From the NCBI RefSeq assembly GCF_000769915.1, contig NZ_JRLV01000010.1, positions 122,068 through 186,067 of the forward strand: a stretch of DNA of 64,000 nt, in the 5' to 3' direction. Position numbers and translations under genes: made by a program. The DNA is from Flavobacterium beibuense F44-8. GTDB lineage: Bacteria; Bacteroidota; Bacteroidia; Flavobacteriales; Flavobacteriaceae. Shown here in pieces: positions 18,049 to 26,995 of the stretch (its first letter is position 1; every line of letters starts with the position of its first letter). A model generated the notes under the pieces. It was not told where the DNA came from and made no database searches. It saw only the letters and a list, made by a program, of their open reading frames with translations.

Positions 18049-18630
18049 CTATAAATTTTTTAATGCTTGTTTGATAATTGTTTCAACAGTAACATCCGGA
18101 TTTTCCCTAACAATCTTATCTACAACTTTTTCTGCAGATTTTTTGTTAAATCCTAAAACCTCTAACGCAGATAACGCCTCATCTTTATTTGTATTGTAAC
18201 CCGATACCGAAACTTCACCCAAATCGTACACTTTTAACACTTTATCCTTAAGGTCCAGTATTACCCTTTGTGCCGTTTTTGCACCAATCCCTTTTATAGA
18301 CTGAATTGTTGCCACATCTCCCGATGCAATGGCGTTTATAATTTGTTTCGGTTCAAGCGAAGAGAGCATTGTACGTGCCGTACCAGCCCCCACTCCTGAA
18401 ACAGAAATAAGAAACTTAAATAGTTCCCTTTCGGCTTTTTCCATAAAACCAAAAAGGGTATGTGCGTCTTCCTTAACCTGTAAAAAGGTATACAACCTTA
18501 TGTTTTCAGAATCAGGTAAAAGAGAAAAGGTGTGCAGGGAAATATTAACCTGGTAACCAACCCCATTACAGTCTATTACTACTTCTGTTGGTGTTTTCTC
18601 AACAAGTCTTCCCTGAAGATGTGCTATCAT
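18049..18630 (-). CDS. ruvA: Holliday junction branch migration protein RuvA
   Basis: Junction-binding subunit of the RuvAB branch-migration complex. 193 aa. N-terminal OB domain (MIAHLQGRLVEKTPTEVVID, residues 1-64), two helix-hairpin-helix motifs (SVSGVGAGTARTML and IKGIGAKTAQRVILDL), and a C-terminal domain III (about 145-193) that contacts RuvB. Its partner ruvB lies apart at 25563-26582. Upstream of sprA by 3 bases; the two are almost certainly co-transcribed although functionally unrelated. Confidence 0.97.
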   Translation of the reverse strand: MIAHLQGRLVEKTPTEVVIDCNGVGYQVNISLHTFSLLPDSENIRLYTFLQVKEDAHTLFGFMEKAERELFKFLISVSGVGAGTARTMLSSLEPKQIINAIASGDVATIQSIKGIGAKTAQRVILDLKDKVLKVYDLGEVSVSGYNTNKDEALSALEVLGFNKKSAEKVVDKIVRENPDVTVETIIKQALKNL

Positions 18631-18650
18631 AACATTTTTTTATCCGTTCC

Positions 18651-18658
18651 CAAAAATA
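18651..18658 (-). promoter_or_regulatory. -7 promoter element for ruvA-sprA
   Basis: Reads TATTTTTG on the minus strand, 20 bases before the ruvA ATG. No convincing TTG -33 element. Confidence 0.5.
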
Positions 18659-18686
18659 ATAAAATTCTCTAACGATTAGCTATGTA

Positions 18687-20978
18687 TTAATTTTTTGCCA
18701 TTTTTAAACGTTTTTCCTTCTCCTGAGCATCTACAACAGCTACTGCTGCCATATTTACCATCTCCTCTACACTGGCTCCTAACTGGAAAACGTGAACAGG
18801 CTTGTTCATACCAAGCATTATAGGCCCGATAGAGACTACCTTATTCAGCTCTTTTAACAACTTATAAGTAATGTTAGCTGCATCCAAGTTAGGAAAAATT
18901 AATGTATTAACCTTTTTTCCTGCAATTTTTGAAAAAGGAAACTTATCTTTTGACATTTCTGCATTTAAGGCAAAATCGGCCTGAACTTCTCCATCTACCA
19001 GTAAATCAGGATAATCACGATGAAGTATCTGTACCGCCTCTCTTACTTTCACTGCTTCAGGATCGGGCGATGAACCATAGTTTGAGAACGATACCATTGC
19101 CAGTACAGGCTCCATACCAAACATTCTTACCGTTCTTGCAGTCATAATAGCAATTTTAGCAAGTTCTTCAGCATTTGGATTCGGGTTAATTGCCGTGTCA
19201 GAAAGGAACATCGGTCCGCGTTTGGTAAGCATAAGGTTTGTAGTAGCTATTTTAGTTACACTTGGCGCTTTACCTATAAGCTGGATAATAGGCTTAACCG
19301 TTGCCGGATAACTCCTTGAATATCCAGTAACCATAGCATCGGCATCTCCTTCGTTCACCATCATTGCCGCAAAGTAGTTACGCTCACGCATCCACTTTTG
19401 TGCGTCTAAAAGGCTTACGCCTCTGCGGTTCCTCGAACTCCAAAATACATCAGCATAACGGTTTCTTCTTTCCTCTTCCTCATCGGTCTTCGGATCAATA
19501 ATAGCCACTTCGGCCTCAAAACCTATTTCTTCCTTAAGTTCATTTATAATTTCGCTGTTACCTAACAGGATCGGAATACCAATTTTCTCCTCATGAACAA
19601 TTTGTGCAGCTTTAAGCACATCAAGATGATCTGCCTCGGCAAATACAATTCGTTTAGGATCGGTTTTAGCCCTATTGGTAAGCAGTCTTACCATTTTGTT
19701 ATCGTTACCCAGCCTGTCTAAAAGCTCCTCGGCATACTTATCCCAATCGGTTATAGGGTTTAACGCCACACCCGACTCCATTGCTGCCTGAGCCACTGCC
19801 GGCGGCACCACTGCAATAAGCCTTGGATCAAAAGGTTTTGGAATAATATAGTCACGACCAAAGTTAAGTTTGGTTTCACCATAAGCGATATTTACCTGCT
19901 CGGGCACCGGTGCTTTAGCCAGTTCAGCAAGCGCTTTAACGGCAGCCATTTTCATAGCCTCGTTAATTTTTGTAGCCCTAACATCCATCGCACCCCTAAA
20001 TATATAAGGGAAACCAAGTACATTATTTACCTGGTTAGGATGGTCAGACCTACCTGTTGCCATGATAATATCGTCACGTGTTGCGACAGCAAGATCATAA
20101 TCAATTTCCGGAATTGGGTTTGCCATTGCAAACACAATTGGATCATGATTCATGGTAAGCAGCATTTCGGGTGTAAGCACATTACCTACCGAAAGTCCTA
20201 AGAAAACATCGCTCCCCTTAACCGCTTCAGATAAAGTAACAGGCTCAGCATCCTTAGCATATTTCATTTGAAGATCTAATAAATCGGTACGGCTTTTTAC
20301 AAGCATACCATCTTTATCAAACATGGTTATATTTTCGGCCTTTACCCCTAAAAGCAGATAAAGGTTAGCACATGCCAAAGCAGCCGATCCGGCACCCGAA
20401 ACCACTACCTTAACATCTTCTATTTTCTTATCAGCAAGCTCCAACGCATTTAAAAGTGCAGCCGAAGAAATTATGGCCGTACCGTGCTGGTCATCGTGCA
20501 TTACAGGTATATTAAGCTCTTCAACAAGCCTTCTTTCTATTTCAAAAGACTCAGGCGCTTTAATATCCTCAAGGTTAATCCCTCCAAAGGTAGGAGCAAT
20601 ATTTTTTACCGTTTCGATAAACTTATCTATATCCTTGGTATCTACTTCGATATCAAAAACATCAATATCAGCAAAAATCTTAAACAAAAGACCTTTACCT
20701 TCCATCACCGGCTTAGATGCTTCAGGACCTATGTCCCCCAAACCTAAAACCGCCGTGCCGTTTGATATTACAGCTACAAGGTTACCTTTTGCAGTATATT
20801 TATAAACGTTATTTACATCTTTGGCTATTTCAAGACATGGCTCTGCCACTCCCGGAGAATAAGCTAACGACAAATCCCTTTGTGTAGCATATTTCTTTGT
20901 AGGCACCACCTGTATTTTACCCGGATGGGGTTTGGCGTGGTATAAAAGTGCTTCTCTGCGCTTACTGTACTTGTTCAT
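18687..20978 (-). CDS. maeB: NADP-dependent malic enzyme with C-terminal phosphotransacetylase-like domain
   Basis: Converts malate to pyruvate and CO2 with reduction of NADP, linking the TCA cycle to pyruvate and NADPH. 763 aa. The N-terminal malic enzyme part (about 1-425) has YSPGVAEPCLEI, the conserved DDQHGTAI loop, and the nucleotide-binding VVVSGAGSAALACANLYL. The C-terminal part (about 440-763) resembles phosphate acetyltransferase (TDPKRIVFAEADHLDVLKAA; YPATVKPIIQLIG); in MaeB-type enzymes it is regulatory and not catalytic. Stands as a single gene with its own promoter element. Confidence 0.95.
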   Translation of the reverse strand: MNKYSKRREALLYHAKPHPGKIQVVPTKKYATQRDLSLAYSPGVAEPCLEIAKDVNNVYKYTAKGNLVAVISNGTAVLGLGDIGPEASKPVMEGKGLLFKIFADIDVFDIEVDTKDIDKFIETVKNIAPTFGGINLEDIKAPESFEIERRLVEELNIPVMHDDQHGTAIISSAALLNALELADKKIEDVKVVVSGAGSAALACANLYLLLGVKAENITMFDKDGMLVKSRTDLLDLQMKYAKDAEPVTLSEAVKGSDVFLGLSVGNVLTPEMLLTMNHDPIVFAMANPIPEIDYDLAVATRDDIIMATGRSDHPNQVNNVLGFPYIFRGAMDVRATKINEAMKMAAVKALAELAKAPVPEQVNIAYGETKLNFGRDYIIPKPFDPRLIAVVPPAVAQAAMESGVALNPITDWDKYAEELLDRLGNDNKMVRLLTNRAKTDPKRIVFAEADHLDVLKAAQIVHEEKIGIPILLGNSEIINELKEEIGFEAEVAIIDPKTDEEEERRNRYADVFWSSRNRRGVSLLDAQKWMRERNYFAAMMVNEGDADAMVTGYSRSYPATVKPIIQLIGKAPSVTKIATTNLMLTKRGPMFLSDTAINPNPNAEELAKIAIMTARTVRMFGMEPVLAMVSFSNYGSSPDPEAVKVREAVQILHRDYPDLLVDGEVQADFALNAEMSKDKFPFSKIAGKKVNTLIFPNLDAANITYKLLKELNKVVSIGPIMLGMNKPVHVFQLGASVEEMVNMAAVAVVDAQEKEKRLKMAKN

Positions 20979-21004
20979 TCTATTTACTTTTATTACAGAA
21001 CTTA

Positions 21005-21012
21005 CAAAGGTA
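21005..21012 (-). promoter_or_regulatory. -7 promoter element for maeB
   Basis: Reads TACCTTTG on the minus strand, 26 bases before the maeB ATG. The -33 region carries T-rich sequence without a clear TTG. Confidence 0.55.
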
Positions 21013-21072
21013 AGCGTATCGCCGAAATTGAGAAATTTTTAAGAACTTTCTTTTTATTTAATTAATGAATAG

Positions 21073-21753
21073 TCAACAAATGAGCTTGTAGCCAAAACCC
21101 CGAACATTTACAATCTCTACTGATGCATCTTCCCTTAGCTTTTTCCTGAGCTTTGTTATGTACACATCCATATTACGGGTAGTAAAAAAATTGTCATCTC
21201 CCCAAAGTTGCATAAGGGCAGATTTTCTTTCCAATACCTGATTTTTATTTTGCAGCAGCAATTCTAAAAGTCGGGCTTCTTTATAAGAAAGCTTTACCTT
21301 TTTTTTAATCCCGTTTATCAACTCCTGCCTTTTAGGGTAAAAAATATATTGACCAATCATTAATTCATCGGTCTCCTGTTTTTCGCTCTTACTTCGCTTA
21401 AGCAGTTCGGCTACTCTTAAAAACAATTCTTCCAAACTAAAGGGCTTCCTTAAATAATCGTTACCACCACTGGCATACCCCTGAGCAACATCTTTAATAT
21501 CTGATTTTGCCGTTAAAAACATTAACGGAATATTTTTACTGAACTCCCTCATCTGGGCAGCCAGTGTGAATCCGTCTTTATAAGGCATCATCACATCCAG
21601 TATACAAAGGGAAAACTCCTGTTCATTAAACAGGTTCCACGCCTCTTTACCGTTTGAAGCCAATATTACCTCATAATTATTTTTCTCAAGGCTTTCTTTT
21701 ATCACCTTTCCTAAAAAAGGCTCGTCTTCGGCTAACAGTATTTTATACTTCAT
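21073..21753 (-). CDS. OmpR-family response regulator (RprY-like)
   Basis: DNA-binding response regulator, 226 aa. Receiver domain 1-120 with acidic pocket ED at 9-10, phosphoacceptor D53 in CILDVMMPYKDG and the switch lysine in MFLTAKSD. Winged-helix effector domain about 130-226 (LSYKEARLLELLLQNKNQVL; TRNMDVYITKLRKKL; VRGFGYKLIC). It overlaps the kinase gene by 11 bases, so the pair is translationally coupled. The layout resembles Bacteroides RprX/RprY. Target genes are unknown. Confidence 0.94.
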   Translation of the reverse strand: MKYKILLAEDEPFLGKVIKESLEKNNYEVILASNGKEAWNLFNEQEFSLCILDVMMPYKDGFTLAAQMREFSKNIPLMFLTAKSDIKDVAQGYASGGNDYLRKPFSLEELFLRVAELLKRSKSEKQETDELMIGQYIFYPKRQELINGIKKKVKLSYKEARLLELLLQNKNQVLERKSALMQLWGDDNFFTTRNMDVYITKLRKKLREDASVEIVNVRGFGYKLIC

Positions 21754-23191
21754 ACGGAATCCTGATTATAAAGACACTCCCCTTAGGGTGATTATCTTTC
21801 ACTTCGACACTTCCCTTATGGGCTTTCACTACTTTTTTCACATAACTTAACCCCAGTCCGTAACCTTTTACGGTATGTACATTGCCGGTAGGTATGCGGT
21901 AAAATTCGTCAAATACTTTTTGTTTGTACTCATTAGGTATGCCCGGGCCGTTATCTGAAACTGTAATGACAACTTCTTTACCTTTAACCTCACCTTTTAT
22001 ATCGACAACCGAATCATCCTCCAGATTATACTTAACTGCATTTTCCACCAAATTAGACAATACTGCAATTATATGTTTCTTATCTCCCCTAAACACTACA
22101 TCATTGCCGATGTATTGTATATTAGCCTTAGCACTACAATCACGAATTATAGTAAAGGCAATATCTTTTAAAGATATTTCATCATTAGCCAACTGCCCTT
22201 TGCGTTCAAGTTTTACTCCCGTTAATATATCATCAGTAAGCGCTGTTAGTTTAGCCGACTGGTATAAAATTATATCAATATAATTATCACGTTCCTCTTT
22301 AGTCATCTCAAAACCTTTTAAAGCTTCGGCTGTAATTATAACCGATGCCAACGGAGAATGTATCTCATGGGTCATGTTACTAATAAAATCGTCCTTTAGT
22401 TCACTCAGTTTTTGCTGGCTAAGCAACACCTTTGCCGTATACCAAAAACAAAACAGTGTAATAATTATAAGCAACAGCGAACTGATTATTATCCATTTTA
22501 ATTGTTTAAGTAAATACAGTTCGGCATTATTAAAGCATGCCCACACCTGCCTGTCTTCAGGATTTTTAACCCCTATATTATAACTATTTGAACAAAAACC
22601 AGATTGGCTATCTCCCTTTACACCTAACAAAAACGGCAATTCAATTCCTTTTCTTTTTAATGCAAGGGTATATTCACTTTCCAAAACATTAATATCTATC
22701 TGCATTTCATCTTTACGTTTTGAAAGTCGTTCTCCTATTCCCTGAGTATAATACCACACCATTCCTTTTTTCAGTCCGCTCCTTACCATATCTCCCATTT
22801 TTGTCACAAACTTATCCTTTACCAGTGGGGTTAACGAATCGACCCTGTCCTGAATTTCCATCACATTCATACTTAACTCATTTTGTCCACCGGGTCCGGC
22901 AAGCTTACGCTCCTTTATAGTAAATACTGGCATCTGTTTAATTTCGTCCCATTTACAGCTAAGGGTAACAAAGGTTGTATCTCTCAACCAACCTTCAAAC
23001 TCCTTAACAATATTTTCATTCCTTACCACAAAGGCACTATCAATAGCCTCACTAAATGCCTTTTCTACATCTTTCTCAAAAGATGCCTGCTTAACAGTAT
23101 AATTAGTATAGCTATAATAAAGCTGAAGCAGGGTTATTCCCGCCACACAAACAGACATTAGTATAAAAATGAAGCGAATATTTTTTTTCAT
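21743..23191 (-). CDS. Membrane sensor histidine kinase (RprX-like)
   Basis: Partner kinase of the adjacent response regulator, 482 aa. Two membrane helices (about 6-26 and 232-252) flank a large periplasmic sensor region of about 200 residues with no recognised domain and a few cysteines (C79, C200, C219). The dimerisation/phosphoacceptor motif is FISNMTHEIHSPLASV with H275. The ATPase domain follows with NLVENAVKYN (N box), VSDNGPGIP (G1) and GYGLGLSYVKKV (G2). There is no HAMP domain. Stimulus unknown. Confidence 0.94.
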   Translation of the reverse strand: MKKNIRFIFILMSVCVAGITLLQLYYSYTNYTVKQASFEKDVEKAFSEAIDSAFVVRNENIVKEFEGWLRDTTFVTLSCKWDEIKQMPVFTIKERKLAGPGGQNELSMNVMEIQDRVDSLTPLVKDKFVTKMGDMVRSGLKKGMVWYYTQGIGERLSKRKDEMQIDINVLESEYTLALKRKGIELPFLLGVKGDSQSGFCSNSYNIGVKNPEDRQVWACFNNAELYLLKQLKWIIISSLLLIIITLFCFWYTAKVLLSQQKLSELKDDFISNMTHEIHSPLASVIITAEALKGFEMTKEERDNYIDIILYQSAKLTALTDDILTGVKLERKGQLANDEISLKDIAFTIIRDCSAKANIQYIGNDVVFRGDKKHIIAVLSNLVENAVKYNLEDDSVVDIKGEVKGKEVVITVSDNGPGIPNEYKQKVFDEFYRIPTGNVHTVKGYGLGLSYVKKVVKAHKGSVEVKDNHPKGSVFIIRIPYEV

Positions 23192-23198
23192 AGGTTAT

Positions 23199-23206
23199 CA
23201 AAAATA
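23199..23206 (-). promoter_or_regulatory. -7 promoter element for the kinase-regulator pair
   Basis: Reads TATTTTTG on the minus strand only 7 bases before the kinase ATG. If used, the message would be leaderless or nearly so. Confidence 0.4.
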
Positions 23207-23240
23207 AAATTTAAAAACAGCAACACCCATTTTTATTAAC

Positions 23241-23260
23241 GCTAATTAACGCTAATTAAC
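23241..23260. repeat. Two direct copies of a 10-base unit
   Basis: GCTAATTAAC occurs twice in a row, with a partial third copy (ATTAAC) just before. It lies between the divergent kinase gene and the secreted-protein gene, so it could be a binding site, but two copies are too few to argue strongly. Confidence 0.5.
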
Positions 23261-23292
23261 CCCCTTTCACTCCCTTGTGTTACAATCCAAAA

Positions 23293-23300
23293 TACCTTTG
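23293..23300 (+). promoter_or_regulatory. -7 promoter element for the secreted-protein gene
   Basis: TACCTTTG, exact TAnnTTTG, 21 bases before the ATG at 23322. A TTG lies about 15 bases upstream (23275-23277), slightly closer than usual. Confidence 0.5.
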
Positions 23301-23321
23301 TACTATAAAATCAACCCAGTT

Positions 23322-23984
23322 ATGAAAACAAAAAACCTGCTTTTATGCATAATGACTTTTATGTTATGCGTAATCAAACTTAATGCACAAAACACTCCTG
23401 ATGTAAAAATGATTTACCCACAACCTACCACCGATGAAGAGGTACTCAATTTATTATCGTGGCAAAAAATTGAGTATTATGATGTTATGTTTACCGGAAG
23501 TGATTTAAATAAGAAAGACTACTATTTGGTATCTAAAGAAATATGGAACAGTAAAATCAAAAAGGTGGACACCTTGCTTAACTCGGCTACATTTAACCTG
23601 GCAAGAGTTACTAAAGACACCCTTAAGATTACTTTAATGAGTGGTAAAAGTTCAAAGAAAGAACTGAGAACATCTTTTGATTTTGGAAGATTCAGCATAG
23701 ACCATAAATACAAAAGCCTAGCTACCGATGATTATAGCATGAGGGTATACGGAACTCAGCTAAACATAAAATACAACGAACCTTTTTATGCTTTTGCCTA
23801 TATACTACCTTATGAAAAAGACCAGGCAAAATATTACTGTGCTGTAGAAAGTAGCGGGAAAGATATTGAAAGCTGGGGGAAAGTGTTCAATATAAAACAC
23901 TATATACTTTATGAAATGTGCTTTTTTGACGGTACGGAAGAACAGGAATCACAAAACGAAAGTTTCACAATTACCACAAATTAA
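23322..23984 (+). CDS. Secreted protein of unknown function
   Basis: 220 aa from the ATG at 23322, which opens directly on a signal peptide (MKTKNLLLCIMTFMLCVIKL, cleavage near LNAQ). A longer frame from a GTG at 23277 would run through the promoter and is rejected. The mature protein is mixed polar with many aromatic residues (YDVMFTGSDLNKKDYYLVSK; EPFYAFAYILPYEKDQAKYY) and ends in a Thr/Asn tail. No family recognised. It is divergent from the kinase-regulator pair and could belong to its regulon, which is only a guess from position. Confidence 0.75.
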   Translation: MKTKNLLLCIMTFMLCVIKLNAQNTPDVKMIYPQPTTDEEVLNLLSWQKIEYYDVMFTGSDLNKKDYYLVSKEIWNSKIKKVDTLLNSATFNLARVTKDTLKITLMSGKSSKKELRTSFDFGRFSIDHKYKSLATDDYSMRVYGTQLNIKYNEPFYAFAYILPYEKDQAKYYCAVESSGKDIESWGKVFNIKHYILYEMCFFDGTEEQESQNESFTITTN

Positions 23985-23995
23985 TTTTGAGTTGT

Positions 23996-24922
23996 TTATA
24001 AGGGCTTAAGGAAATTTATATTTCTTGTAAGCCCTTCAAATTTTGTGCGCTTAACCGCCGAGTTTTTAAACACCGCCCTAAAAGTTTCTTCGGTAATTTC
24101 ATCCCAGTCCTTTTTTGTCATGGATAATAAATCAGGATGCGGATTAAATAACGGTTCACGATGTGGTTTGGAAAAACGGTTCCACGGACATACATCCTGG
24201 CAAACATCACAACCAAAAGCCCAGTCGTCAAACTTACCCCTCATATCTGCCGGAATGTTTTCCTTAAGCTCAATGGTAAAATAAGAAATACACTTACTGC
24301 CATCAACAACATAAGGCTCTATTATTGCCTGTGTAGGGCAAGCATCAATACAGGCTGTGCAGCTTCCGCAATGATCTGTAGTTACACCATCATATTCTAA
24401 ATCTATATCAACAATAAGCTCGGCAATAAAAAAGAAAGAACCCACCTGCTTACTTAACAGGTTACTGTTTTTACCTATCCAACCCAAACCACTTTTTGCC
24501 GCCCAAGCCTTATCGAGCACCGGAGCCGAATCTACAAAAGCCCTACCTTCTACCTCACCTATGATTTCCTGAATGGATTGCAGTAGCTCCTTTAACTTGG
24601 ATTTAATTACAAAGTGGTAGTCCTGCCCATAGGCATATTTTGATATTTTATAACTCCCCTCCGTTTGGGTTTGCTCAGGATAGTAATTCAGCAAAAGAGA
24701 AATCACACTTTTGGCTCCGTCAACAAGCAGGGTTGGATCTAACCTTTTATCAAAGTGGTTTTCCATGTACTGCATTTTACCGTGCCTATTATCATTAAGC
24801 CATTTTTCCAAACGGGGTGCTTCCTCTTCCAGAAACCCTGCTTTAGATATACCGCATGACAAAAACCCGAGGCGTTTGGCTTCGGCTTTAATAAAGTCGG
24901 AATATCGTTTTCTGTTATCCAA
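23996..24922 (-). CDS. queG: Epoxyqueuosine reductase QueG
   Basis: Cobalamin- and iron-sulfur-dependent enzyme that reduces epoxyqueuosine to queuosine in tRNA, the last step of Q synthesis. 308 aa. Two [4Fe-4S] clusters are bound by [12 protein letters not shown] and [13 protein letters not shown]; the catalytic aspartate lies in [14 protein letters not shown], followed by GLGWIGKN. The start is a TTG at 24922-24920: there is an in-frame TAG just upstream, no nearby ATG, and the N-terminus ([20 protein letters not shown]) aligns with the family. A strong promoter lies 22 bases ahead. Confidence 0.94.
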   Translation of the reverse strand: MDNRKRYSDFIKAEAKRLGFLSCGISKAGFLEEEAPRLEKWLNDNRHGKMQYMENHFDKRLDPTLLVDGAKSVISLLLNYYPEQTQTEGSYKISKYAYGQDYHFVIKSKLKELLQSIQEIIGEVEGRAFVDSAPVLDKAWAAKSGLGWIGKNSNLLSKQVGSFFFIAELIVDIDLEYDGVTTDHCGSCTACIDACPTQAIIEPYVVDGSKCISYFTIELKENIPADMRGKFDDWAFGCDVCQDVCPWNRFSKPHREPLFNPHPDLLSMTKKDWDEITEETFRAVFKNSAVKRTKFEGLTRNINFLKPL

Positions 24923-24943
24923 AGTAAGCTATAATTACGCAGG

Positions 24944-24975
24944 CAAAGTTACCAAAAGCAAGTTCACCCTCAAAA
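24944..24975 (-). promoter_or_regulatory. Promoter of queG
   Basis: On the minus strand: TTTTG at 24971-24975, a 19-base spacer, TAACTTTG at 24944-24951. A good match to the Bacteroidota consensus. Confidence 0.7.
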
Positions 24976-24980
24976 CAATA

Positions 24981-25006
24981 AAAAAGCCGCTGTTAGCGGC
25001 TTTTTT
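24981..25006 (-). terminator. Terminator of the 174-aa protein gene
   Basis: AAAAAGCCGC / GCGGCTTTTT stem with a TGTTA loop. It overlaps the stop codon of the gene ending at 25005 and has T-runs on both strands. Confidence 0.88.
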
Positions 25007-25529
25007 ATTGTTTTATATTATCTACGTTTACATAGAAGTATTGTATACTGTCTTTATACCGTTTCATACTTTTTTTGATAAGCTTATCCTTAAACTTAGC
25101 ATACCTCGCAAAATAATAAAAGGCATAATACTTTTTAGAAGCATCAAGTTTAAGCGTTTCACCTCCCTGAATGGTTTCAAAAACTTTGTTTACATCTCCG
25201 TCAAACTTCATATCATACATGCTAAGAGTATCCTTAACCTGAGACTTCATTTCAAAAAAAACATCCATATAGTACGGAAACTCCATATAACAGGTTCCGG
25301 CTTTAAGTTTTTGCATCTGCCTGTTTAAAACAATAAGATTAGGCTGACCTGTTTCAAGATACTGAGCCTGTAAGTCGCTTTTTATAAAATACAAATCTTC
25401 CTGAGGTATACCTACACTCTTTGCATACAATTTGATTTCGTCTTTAGTATATGCATCGGCTATACCTTTGTAAGAAAGAAGCGCAACAACTCCTACCAAT
25501 AGTAAGGATGGAATTAAAAATCTTTTCAT
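25005..25529 (-). CDS. Protein of unknown function with N-terminal signal or anchor
   Basis: 174 aa. Hydrophobic N-terminus (FLIPSLLLVGVVALLSY, about 4-20), then a mostly helical, lysine- and tyrosine-rich body (YAKSVGIPQEDLYFIKSDLQ; KYYAFYYFARYAKFKDKLIK). One cysteine (GTCYMEFPYYMD). The part around YFVNVDN-like YFYVNVDNIKQ ends the chain. The DLYFIKSD...QPNLIVLNRQ region could be a loose thioredoxin-like fold, but no active-site cysteines exist and I do not assign one. It is 33 bases downstream of ruvB and probably co-transcribed with it. Confidence 0.75.
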   Translation of the reverse strand: MKRFLIPSLLLVGVVALLSYKGIADAYTKDEIKLYAKSVGIPQEDLYFIKSDLQAQYLETGQPNLIVLNRQMQKLKAGTCYMEFPYYMDVFFEMKSQVKDTLSMYDMKFDGDVNKVFETIQGGETLKLDASKKYYAFYYFARYAKFKDKLIKKSMKRYKDSIQYFYVNVDNIKQ

Positions 25530-25562
25530 TAATAATTATATTGGTTGATTAATAGTTAAATG

Positions 25563-26582
25563 CTAAAACAATCCTCCCTGCGTCATTCTAATCTTACCCA
25601 GATGCTTGTATGCTTTCTCGGTAACTTCCCTGCCTCTTGGCGTTCTTACTATAAATCCTTCCTGAATAAGGAAAGGTTCATATACTTCTTCAATTGTCTC
25701 TCCGCTTTCAGACACTGCTGTTGCCAGTGTAGATAAACCAACAGGTCCACCTTTAAACTTATCGATTATAGTATTAAGTATCTTATTGTCCATTTCATCA
25801 AGACCATGAGCATCTACATTAAGAGCCTTAAGTGAATATCTGGCTATCTCAATATCAATTTTACCGTTACCTTTTATCTGAGCAAAGTCACGAACCCGTC
25901 GTAAAAGTGCATTGGCAATACGGGGTGTACCACGGCTACGACCTGCTATTTCAATAGCAGCTTCCATAGTAATAGGCATTTTAAGTATGGCAGAACTACG
26001 CTCCACTATACTCGTTAAAAGTTCGGTAGTATAATACTGAAGTCGGCTTGAAATACCAAAACGGGCACGCATAGGCGCCGTTAATAAACCCGAACGGGTT
26101 GTAGCCCCAACCAATGTAAACGGGTTAAGACCTATTTGAACGGAACGGGCATTAGGCCCCGACTCAATCATTATATCTATTTTAAAATCCTCCATAGCCG
26201 AGTAGAGATACTCCTCCACAACCGGACTAAGACGGTGAATCTCGTCAATAAAAAGTATATCCCTTTCATCAAGGTTGGTAAGCAATCCGGCTAAATCGCC
26301 CGGTTTGTCTAAAACAGGTCCTGAGGTGATTTTAATACCCACTCCCAGCTCATTTGCCAGTATGTTTGCCAAAGTGGTCTTACCAAGCCCCGGGGGACCG
26401 TGAAACAGGGTATGATCTAAAGCCTCATCACGAAAGTTTGCCGCTTCCACAAATACCTTCAGGTTTTCCAATACCTGATCCTGACCTGTAAAATCATCAA
26501 ACGACAGGGGTCTCAGCTTTTTCTCTAAATCAAGCTCTTCGGGATTAAAGTTTTTATTAGTAGGATCTAAATTCTCATTCAT
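25563..26582 (-). CDS. ruvB: Holliday junction branch migration ATPase RuvB
   Basis: AAA+ motor of the RuvAB complex, 339 aa, the usual size. Walker [15 protein letters not shown], Walker [13 protein letters not shown], sensor 1 [20 protein letters not shown], arginine finger region [19 protein letters not shown], and a C-terminal winged helix ([20 protein letters not shown]). A TAnnTTTG element begins only 5 bases before the ATG, suggesting a leaderless message. Confidence 0.97.
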   Translation of the reverse strand: MNENLDPTNKNFNPEELDLEKKLRPLSFDDFTGQDQVLENLKVFVEAANFRDEALDHTLFHGPPGLGKTTLANILANELGVGIKITSGPVLDKPGDLAGLLTNLDERDILFIDEIHRLSPVVEEYLYSAMEDFKIDIMIESGPNARSVQIGLNPFTLVGATTRSGLLTAPMRARFGISSRLQYYTTELLTSIVERSSAILKMPITMEAAIEIAGRSRGTPRIANALLRRVRDFAQIKGNGKIDIEIARYSLKALNVDAHGLDEMDNKILNTIIDKFKGGPVGLSTLATAVSESGETIEEVYEPFLIQEGFIVRTPRGREVTEKAYKHLGKIRMTQGGLF

Positions 26583-26586
26583 ACGG

Positions 26587-26594
26587 CAAATATA
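26587..26594 (-). promoter_or_regulatory. -7 promoter element for ruvB
   Basis: TATATTTG on the minus strand, ending 5 bases before the ruvB ATG. The transcript would begin at or near the start codon. Confidence 0.45.
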
Positions 26595-26606
26595 ATTTAA
26601 TTAGGC

Positions 26607-26909
26607 TCACATTTGATAACCTTCAGACAACACATCATTCCACTGCGGATTATCATCAATAAAATGCGCCACATAAGAACAGGCCGGCACAACAATTAAA
26701 TTGTTTTCCCTGCAATACGCCAGGCTCTTCTCAACAAGCTTTGCCGCAATGCCTCTTCCTCTTAAATCAACAGGAACTTCGGTATGGTTTAAAAACATTT
26801 TTTTGCCGTCGGTATAGAATTCCAAAAAAGCAATATTATCCTCATCCACAACCAGTTCAAACTGATTCATGTTTTTATTAACACTAAAAGTATAATCGTC
26901 TGCCATCAT
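26607..26909 (-). CDS. Small GNAT-type N-acetyltransferase (COG2388-like)
   Basis: 100 aa from the ATG at 26909 (MMADDYTFSVNKNMNQFELV). A longer frame starting at a TTG (26948) overlaps the cox terminator and is rejected. The acetyl-CoA loop is VDLRGRGIAAKLVEKSLAYC, and the C-terminal part PACSYVAHFIDDNPQW is typical of the short single-domain GCN5-related group. Substrate unknown. It lies between ruvB and coxA in the same direction, 24 bases ahead of ruvB. Confidence 0.85.
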   Translation of the reverse strand: MMADDYTFSVNKNMNQFELVVDEDNIAFLEFYTDGKKMFLNHTEVPVDLRGRGIAAKLVEKSLAYCRENNLIVVPACSYVAHFIDDNPQWNDVLSEGYQM

Positions 26910-26947
26910 ATCATTTCTTATTTTATATAAAAATAAGCATTTAAACA

Positions 26948-26975
26948 AAAAGCCTCCCTGTTAGGAGAGGCTTTT
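26948..26975 (-). terminator. Terminator of the act-cox operon
   Basis: AAAAGCCTC / GAGGCTTTT stem with an inner CCT/AGG pairing and a T-run on the minus strand, about 20 bases after the coxA stop. Confidence 0.85.
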
Positions 26976-26995
26976 ATTATGATATGTACCATTTA

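Noticed and set aside
24000..24036. Hairpin in the 3' end of queG
   Set aside because: Imperfect stem inside the coding sequence without a T-run on either strand, so not called a terminator.
26910..26948. Upstream TTG start for the GNAT gene
   Set aside because: Enters the act-cox terminator and adds residues not seen in the short GNAT family.
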